The notes below the pieces were generated by a model that was given only the letters and a program-made list of their open reading frames with translations, did no database searches and had not been told where the DNA came from. 39,533 nt of DNA, from the NCBI GenBank assembly GCA_020721945.1, contig DYLT01000006.1:1-39533 (forward strand), in the 5' to 3' direction. The position numbers and the translations under genes were made by a program. How positions within the stretch are numbered: position 1 is the stretch's first letter; every line of letters starts with the position of its first letter. The stretch comes from Blastopirellula marina. Lineage in GTDB: Bacteria > Planctomycetota > Planctomycetia > Pirellulales > Thermoguttaceae. Positions 35,341 to 39,533 of this stretch are shown one piece after another.

Positions 35341-35833
35341 CGGTCACCCGTTGGTCGAGGTCCAACAGGTCCTGAAGCGAGTTCCTGGCGCGGTGGACAT
35401 ACACGGCCAGGGCATCCGAGGTCAAATCGAGTTCCTCGCAGATCTGCGCGCGGCTCTTCCCGTCGAGCAGGGCCAGACAGACCTGCCGCTGCCGGCCACG
35501 TAGCGCGCCGAGCGCCTCGCCCAAGGCCATGCGCGTCCAAGGAGGCGTGTCGGTCGTGCGCGACGGGGTGAGGCTCGCGCGGGCGAGTTTTCGCCGGATG
35601 TGGACGCGGAGGATATCGAGGATGGTCCATCGCACCGCTCGATAGAGGTAGCTCGCCTCGCCGCGATGGGATTGGCGGGTAGCGCACCACTGGCATGCGC
35701 ATCGGAGATACGCCGAATGCACAATGTCTTCCGGGTCCGCCAAGTCGCGTGGTACCCGGTGCCCGCACCATTTCACCAACTGGCGGTAGTGGCGGGTGAA
35801 GACCTCGTTGAACGACTCGCTCTGCCGGGCCAA
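35288..35833 (-). CDS. ECF-type RNA polymerase sigma factor
   Basis: This 181-residue protein has sigma region 2 features (FTRHYRQLVKWCG, ADPEDIVHSAYLRC, the ASYLYRAVRWTILD segment) and region 4 (LGALRGRQRQVCLALL, SRAQICEELDLTSDALAVYVHRARNSL). No region 3, as expected for ECF factors. The start is TTG at 35833. The gene is convergent with, and overlaps by 53 bp, the peroxidase gene; it diverges from a second sigma-like gene at 35909. No anti-sigma gene was recognised next to it, unless the small membrane protein at 36825 has such a role. The regulon is unknown. Confidence 0.83.
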   Translation of the reverse strand: MARQSESFNEVFTRHYRQLVKWCGHRVPRDLADPEDIVHSAYLRCACQWCATRQSHRGEASYLYRAVRWTILDILRVHIRRKLARASLTPSRTTDTPPWTRMALGEALGALRGRQRQVCLALLDGKSRAQICEELDLTSDALAVYVHRARNSLQDLLDLDQRVTATARPAAQRRELAQTAP

Positions 35834-35908
35834 AGCCTTGCAACTCCCTCGTCAGTGTGCCAGATTGGTGCCATCCACTGCGCGCGAAGTGATCCGTCTA
35901 TTAGCTAC

Positions 35909-36799
35909 ATGGCGATGGCGCCGAAAATGTGCGAAAAAAAACAGGGCGACGATCCCCCAGCCGAACGCGGCGCACCGCATGACCCCCAAGACCTGGGGGA
36001 CGAGTTCCCTGAAACCGAAACCGTGGTCCTGCGCGAGGCCGCGGCGGGCCGCTGGGACACGTTTCTCCAGGTCTATTTGCGGCCGTGCTGGCGCGAGGTG
36101 GTCTCGCGCTGCGCCGAGCATGGCATCGCCCTGCCCGATGCCGAGGACCTCTTCCAGGAACTGATGCTCCGCCTCGTGCGCACCTCGGGTTTTTGCAGCA
36201 AGGTCGACGAGGAGTTGGCCCGGCTGGGCGAACCGCCGAACTTCCGCGCGAATCTGCCCGGCCGGTATCTGAAGTACCGCGAAATGGCCGACGCGGCGGG
36301 TTTGCCGCTGCGATCGGCCCGCTTTCGGGTGTATCTCAAGGGCGTCGTTCAAAACCTGGTTCTCGAATTGCTTCGGCAGCGCCGGCGCGTCCCGAAATCG
36401 GTCGACGAGACGCTCGTCGGGCCCGACGAACCGTGGATCGAGGGGTCGGTTTCGTCGGGCATGGATCGGGCCTGGCGGGCCCAGTGTTTCCAGGCAGCCC
36501 TCGTGGCGCTGCGCGCCGAATGCGCGCAGGCCCGCACCAAGGCAAACCGCCGCTTGTACAACCTCCTCTACCACCACGTGGCCGAGGGGCAGACCGCCAG
36601 CGCCATCGCCAGCCGCCTGCGGCTCGACCGCACCACGGTCTCCTCGCTTCTGAAACGCGCGCGCAACCGATTCGCGGATCTCGTGACCATCGCGGCGGGC
36701 ACGACCGACCCCGACGAGCTGCGAACCCTGCTGGTCGGCTACGGCGACGACCTGGCCATTGCGCTGGGTCGTCTAGGGGCCCTCCCGGAAGCCCCCTGA
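35909..36799 (+). CDS. Sigma-70 family (ECF-like) protein
   Basis: This 296-residue protein has a region 2-like part (RWDTFLQVYLRPCWREVV, LPDAEDLFQELMLRLV), an inserted segment (KVDEELARLGEPPNFRANL), a YLKGVVQNLVLELLRQRRR stretch, and a region 4 helix-turn-helix (GQTASAIASRLRLDRTTVSS, LLKRARNRFADL). It is longer than standard ECF sigma factors because of the insertions. The start is uncertain: ATG 35909, 35915 or 35927, none with a clear ribosome site; the frame is also open to 35600, which would overlap the divergent gene. It is divergent from the ECF sigma gene with only 75 bp between. Function as a sigma factor is inferred from the two regions. Confidence 0.77.
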   Translation: MAMAPKMCEKKQGDDPPAERGAPHDPQDLGDEFPETETVVLREAAAGRWDTFLQVYLRPCWREVVSRCAEHGIALPDAEDLFQELMLRLVRTSGFCSKVDEELARLGEPPNFRANLPGRYLKYREMADAAGLPLRSARFRVYLKGVVQNLVLELLRQRRRVPKSVDETLVGPDEPWIEGSVSSGMDRAWRAQCFQAALVALRAECAQARTKANRRLYNLLYHHVAEGQTASAIASRLRLDRTTVSSLLKRARNRFADLVTIAAGTTDPDELRTLLVGYGDDLAIALGRLGALPEAP

Positions 36800-36824
36800 T
36801 CGAACCAGGAGCAGGCGCCGATGC

Positions 36825-37148
36825 ATGCCTTCCTTGGCCCGGGCAGCAGGTTCGCGGCGCGCCCGGCAAGCGGCTGCGGCCGGCTCGCTGGTCGCCCTGG
36901 CCGTTCTGGGCTATGTGCTCGCGAACCGGCCCCGGGCGAACCCCGGCGACGAATCGGCCAGGCCGGTTGCGCGGACGTTGCCCCCGGCAAGCACGGACCG
37001 CGCGGCGGCCGAACCGTTGCGTGAGAGAATCGAAAGCCTGGGTTCAAGCTGCCATCTCCTGCCCAGCGCCGACTTGGAGCCCAAGGCGCCGTGTCTGACG
37101 ATTCTGGAAAACGGTCTTCTCGGCCGGGTAGCTCCGGGCCGGCCCTAA
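36825..37148 (+). CDS. Small single-span membrane protein, hypothetical
   Basis: This 107-residue frame follows the sigma-like gene by 25 nt. It has a basic start, one hydrophobic segment (AAAAGSLVALAVLGYVL, about residues 16-32), then a Pro/Ala-rich stretch and a C-terminal part with two cysteines. No family is recognised. AGGAG lies 13 nt upstream of this ATG and 9 nt upstream of an out-of-frame ATG at 36821, whose frame does not look coding. Placement directly behind a sigma gene would fit an anti-sigma or partner, but nothing in the sequence shows that. It overlaps the end of the convergent DUF1559 gene by 4 bp. Confidence 0.45.
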   Translation: MPSLARAAGSRRARQAAAAGSLVALAVLGYVLANRPRANPGDESARPVARTLPPASTDRAAAEPLRERIESLGSSCHLLPSADLEPKAPCLTILENGLLGRVAPGRP

Positions 37149-37984
37149 TCGCCCGCCGATTTGGTGAACAGTGAGACGAACGGGTTCGGCGCGAGTTGGT
37201 CGGCGTGGAAGTGAACCGACCCGTCGCCATAAAGGAAGTCCGCTCCCCCGGGATGGAACGCGTAGATCTCGTTGTTGTTGCTGCACCCGATCATTTGCCC
37301 GCTGCCGCAGACGCTGTGGATCCAGAACGGGGCTTCGTCGTCGGCCCAGGCGGCCCCGGTAATGGTTCGGCCGGGTTCCAGTTGGCCGAGGCGCCACGAA
37401 TCGGGTCGTCCGGCGCATTCGAAGAGCATGAACGAGTTCGAAAGCCCGTCGCGGACCTCGGCCACGCCGGTGCATCGGCCCGCGACCGGTTGGAAGAGGT
37501 TGGTCCAGTCGGTTCGCTCTGCCAGGACCCCGGCGCCGACCAGCGGCTTCCATACGGCGGTGGTGATCCGCGTCGCGGCCGCGTAATCGGCCACGTGGGG
37601 TCGCCGGCGGGGGGTGCTGGGGCAGACGAAGACCCCAAGGTCGACCTCCCGCGCCGACTGGTTGGCCGCCGCGCGCCAGTCTTGGGTGAGGTCGAACCGG
37701 TCGTAGACCGACTTCTGTTCCAGATAGGGAAGCAGGAACGTGAGCAGGTTGTGGTCCGGACCGCGCGTGAAGGCCGGGGGAAAGAAGCGGTGGTTGCTTT
37801 CGTAATGGTGCAGGGCCAGCCCGATCTGCCGCAGATGGCTTGTGCATTGCGCCCGGCGGCCTGCCTCGCGCGCCGCCTGCACGGCCGGCAGCAACATCGC
37901 CAGCAAGAGCCCGACGATGGCCGTCACCACCAGCGTCTCGACCAACGTGAAACCGCGCGACCGTCGGCGGCGGGCAGGTGCCAT
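37145..37984 (-). CDS. DUF1559 prepilin-like protein
   Basis: This is a 279-residue member of the planctomycete-expanded DUF1559 family. It begins with a basic stretch, then the type IV prepilin signal RGFTLVETLVV (cleavage expected after Gly) and a hydrophobic helix. RRAQCTSHLRQIGLALHHYE follows, with the family ending AFHPGGADFLYGDGSVHF. These proteins are thought to be processed by prepilin peptidase and placed at the envelope; their function is unknown. I take ATG at 37984 (GGAGGGG about 8 nt upstream); the frame is open to 38080 but the extra residues are unlike the family. Genomes of this phylum carry many copies, so this one says little about its neighbours. Confidence 0.9.
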   Translation of the reverse strand: MAPARRRRSRGFTLVETLVVTAIVGLLLAMLLPAVQAAREAGRRAQCTSHLRQIGLALHHYESNHRFFPPAFTRGPDHNLLTFLLPYLEQKSVYDRFDLTQDWRAAANQSAREVDLGVFVCPSTPRRRPHVADYAAATRITTAVWKPLVGAGVLAERTDWTNLFQPVAGRCTGVAEVRDGLSNSFMLFECAGRPDSWRLGQLEPGRTITGAAWADDEAPFWIHSVCGSGQMIGCSNNNEIYAFHPGGADFLYGDGSVHFHADQLAPNPFVSLFTKSAGD

Positions 37985-38179
37985 GATGCGCCCCTCCAGC
38001 GGGCGGATTATAGCAACTCGGCACACGCCACGGCAACCACGCTCGGCGCGGCCCGTGGGGTCCCTGGCGTTCCTGCGCAAAAGCGACTAAGCTCAGAAAG
38101 AGGCAACGGGTGGTTCTGGCGGGCTGTTCTGATCCGGGAAGCCGTGAACCGAGCCATAGGCCCTCATCGACGGCGCGTT

Positions 38180-39103
38180 GTGGACCGGCTTCGCCCCTGG
38201 GCCGCGGCCCTCTTGGCCCTGTTGGCCGCGTCGACCGGTTGCGACGAGCGACCGCGGGCGATCGGTCAGTTGGAGAAGGTCTGGGCTCGTCGAGGGGTGT
38301 CGGACGGGCGGTTTCAAAAGCCCCGCGCCATGGCGGTCGATGCCCAGGACCGACTCTACATCGTCGATATGACCGCCCGCATCCAAGTCTTCGACCCCGA
38401 CGGCCGCTTCCTTTACGCATGGACCACACCCGCCAAGGAGGCGGGCAAACCCACCGGACTCTCCATCGGCCGGGAGGGGCACGTGCTCGTCGCCGACACG
38501 CATTACTACCGGCTCTTGGTCTATTCGCCCAGGGGCGACTTGCTTCAGACCCTTGGCGGGACCAAAGGCGACAAGCCGGGCGAGTTCGGCCTGGTCACCG
38601 ATGCGGTGCAGGATTCCCAGGGGTACTACTACGTCGCCGAGTATGGCGAGTACGACCGCATTCAGAAGTTCACTGCCGATGGCCGGTTCGTGCTCCAGTG
38701 GGGCGGACACGGTGCCGAGCCAGGCCAGTTCGCGCGCCCGCAAAGCATCGCGCTGGACGAAGACGAGCATCTCTGGGTGGCCGACGCCTGCAACCACCGC
38801 ATCCAGGTCTTTGATCGGCAGGGGAACCTGCTTGATCTTTGGGGCAGTCAAGGGTCCAAGGCCGGCCAGTTGTATTATCCCTACGATCTGGCCCTGGCCC
38901 CCGACGGCACGATCTACGTCGCCGAGTGGGGCAACGATCGGGTGCAGAAGTTCACCCGCGACGGCCGCTCCCTGGGGGCCTGGGGCGTTCAAGGCCGCGG
39001 CGAGGGCCAACTGGCCAATCCCTGGGCCCTGGGACGCGACCGCCGCGGCCGGATCCACGTGCTCGACACCGGCAACCACCGCGTGCAGACCGTCCGCATG
39101 TGA
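38180..39103 (+). CDS. NHL-repeat beta-propeller lipoprotein
   Basis: This is a 307-residue protein with a lipoprotein signal (hydrophobic stretch then LLAASTGC, Cys about residue 20). A propeller of about six NHL blades follows, repeating patterns such as AMAVDAQDRLYIVDM, GLSIGREGHVLVADTHYYR, SIALDEDEHLWVADACNHRIQVF, DLALAPDGTIYVAEWGNDRVQKF and HVLDTGNHRVQTV. NHL propellers mostly bind ligands or act as scaffolds; some are enzymes. Nothing here shows a catalytic site. The start is uncertain: GTG at 38180 gives a compact signal peptide; GTG at 38144 is an alternative, and neither has a clear ribosome site. The next gene, a VWA membrane protein, begins 92 nt downstream. Confidence 0.82.
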   Translation: MDRLRPWAAALLALLAASTGCDERPRAIGQLEKVWARRGVSDGRFQKPRAMAVDAQDRLYIVDMTARIQVFDPDGRFLYAWTTPAKEAGKPTGLSIGREGHVLVADTHYYRLLVYSPRGDLLQTLGGTKGDKPGEFGLVTDAVQDSQGYYYVAEYGEYDRIQKFTADGRFVLQWGGHGAEPGQFARPQSIALDEDEHLWVADACNHRIQVFDRQGNLLDLWGSQGSKAGQLYYPYDLALAPDGTIYVAEWGNDRVQKFTRDGRSLGAWGVQGRGEGQLANPWALGRDRRGRIHVLDTGNHRVQTVRM

Positions 39104-39195
39104 CGGGCGCATGAGGCATGATGCATGACGCACAACGCATGGCCAACGGCGATGGCCCCATGACAAGCCTCGGCCCGGGTTCCTAGACCCTCACG

Positions 39196-39533
39196 ATGTT
39201 CACCGAATACCATCTCACCTTCGAAGATCCCTGGCTGGCCCTGGCGCTAGCGCTGGTCGTCGTGCCGGTGGTGTGGTGGATGGGTTTTCACTCGTTGGCG
39301 GCGTTGGGTTCGGGGCGTCGGTGGTTGGCGCTGGTCCTGCGCTCGCTGGTGGTCGTGCTGTTTGTCCTGGCGATAGCCGAGTTGCGCGCGGTTCGCACGA
39401 GCGAGCGGCTCACGGTGATTTACCTGTTGGATCGGTCGCAGAGTATCCCCACTCAGGCCCGCGACGCGATGGTCGAGTATGTCAACCGGGCGATCGAGGA
39501 GCACCGGCGGGAGCGGGACCGGGCCGGGGTGAT
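39196..39533 (+). CDS. Membrane protein with von Willebrand A domain (N-terminal part, runs off window)
   Basis: The frame from ATG 39196 stays open to the window edge (112 codons). Two hydrophobic segments (about 12-30 and 43-61) are separated by a short loop. The start of a VWA domain follows: VIYLLDRSQSI contains the metal-dependent site DxSxS (Asp79, Ser81, Ser83). This is the layout of BatA-like or glutamine-amidotransferase-like VWA membrane proteins, large proteins often in gene clusters with MoxR ATPases. The downstream part, and thus the exact class, is outside the window. Confidence 0.82.
   Translation, partial: MFTEYHLTFEDPWLALALALVVVPVVWWMGFHSLAALGSGRRWLALVLRSLVVVLFVLAIAELRAVRTSERLTVIYLLDRSQSIPTQARDAMVEYVNRAIEEHRRERDRAGV

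Noticed and set aside
36085-37098. Plus-strand frame of 337 codons overlapping the sigma-like gene
   Set aside because: Out of frame with the clear region 2 and region 4 motifs; Arg/Pro/Gly-rich shadow.
39112-39142. Short GCATGA-type repeats after the NHL gene
   Set aside because: Only a few degenerate copies in about 30 nt; likely chance or the end of a dispersed repeat that cannot be defined here.

Overview
The window is high-GC DNA and almost certainly comes from a planctomycete, probably the Pirellulales side of the phylum. The indicators are a DUF1559 prepilin-like protein, a giant PVC-type beta-propeller/HEAT/cytochrome c protein, single-CxxCH exported proteins, PQQ-like propellers, Tat-exported oxidoreductases, divergent ECF-type sigma factors, and DnaG and RpoD sequences of planctomycete character. 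This assignment rests on family recognition by eye, not on a database search. I found no rRNA, tRNA, CRISPR array, transposase or prophage.

Layout. 1-485 (minus) is the start of an ABC-type solute-binding protein that runs off the left edge. 651-3829 (plus) is a YjhG-type sugar-acid dehydratase coupled by overlapping codons to queC, followed by queD. 3938-5609 (minus) holds an exported galactose mutarotase and a small exported CxxCH protein. 5822-9805 (plus) has two exported PQQ-like propellers flanking an exported spermidine-synthase-like protein. 9896-12418 (plus) has a ketoacyl-synthase homologue with altered catalytic residues and a YkgJ-type cysteine-cluster protein. An exported or membrane-anchored PCMT lies on the minus strand (12424-13323). 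13584-17459 (plus) is the dnaG-rpoD unit, with a near-consensus promoter in front and a clear intrinsic terminator behind, followed by a coiled-coil zinc-ribbon protein.

18225-25004 (minus) encodes exported proteins: a C45-type Ntn hydrolase translationally coupled to an alpha/beta hydrolase, and the 1239-residue PVC cytochrome protein. 25155-28959 (minus) is core metabolism: citrate synthase, a CPBP membrane protease, lipoyl synthase and an alpha/beta hydrolase. 29117-32694 (minus) pairs a DUF4838 glycosidase-like protein with a UroD-family protein, likely carbohydrate-related. A Tat-exported aldo/keto reductase diverges from them across a 70-nt imperfect palindrome. 34111-39533 holds a diheme peroxidase lipoprotein, two divergent sigma factors, a small membrane protein, a DUF1559 pseudopilin, an NHL-propeller lipoprotein and the start of a von Willebrand A membrane protein.

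The main anomalies are as follows. The citrate synthase is in frame and otherwise well conserved, but lacks about 52 residues that carry the catalytic HGGAN histidine. The ketoacyl-synthase homologue has Asp at the active-site Cys position and Asn at the second His position. There is the 70-nt palindrome between the UroD-family gene and the reductase gene. SAM-type enzyme folds sit behind export signals. None of this amounts to a demonstrated new system; the citrate synthase and the ketoacyl-synthase homologue are the best leads.
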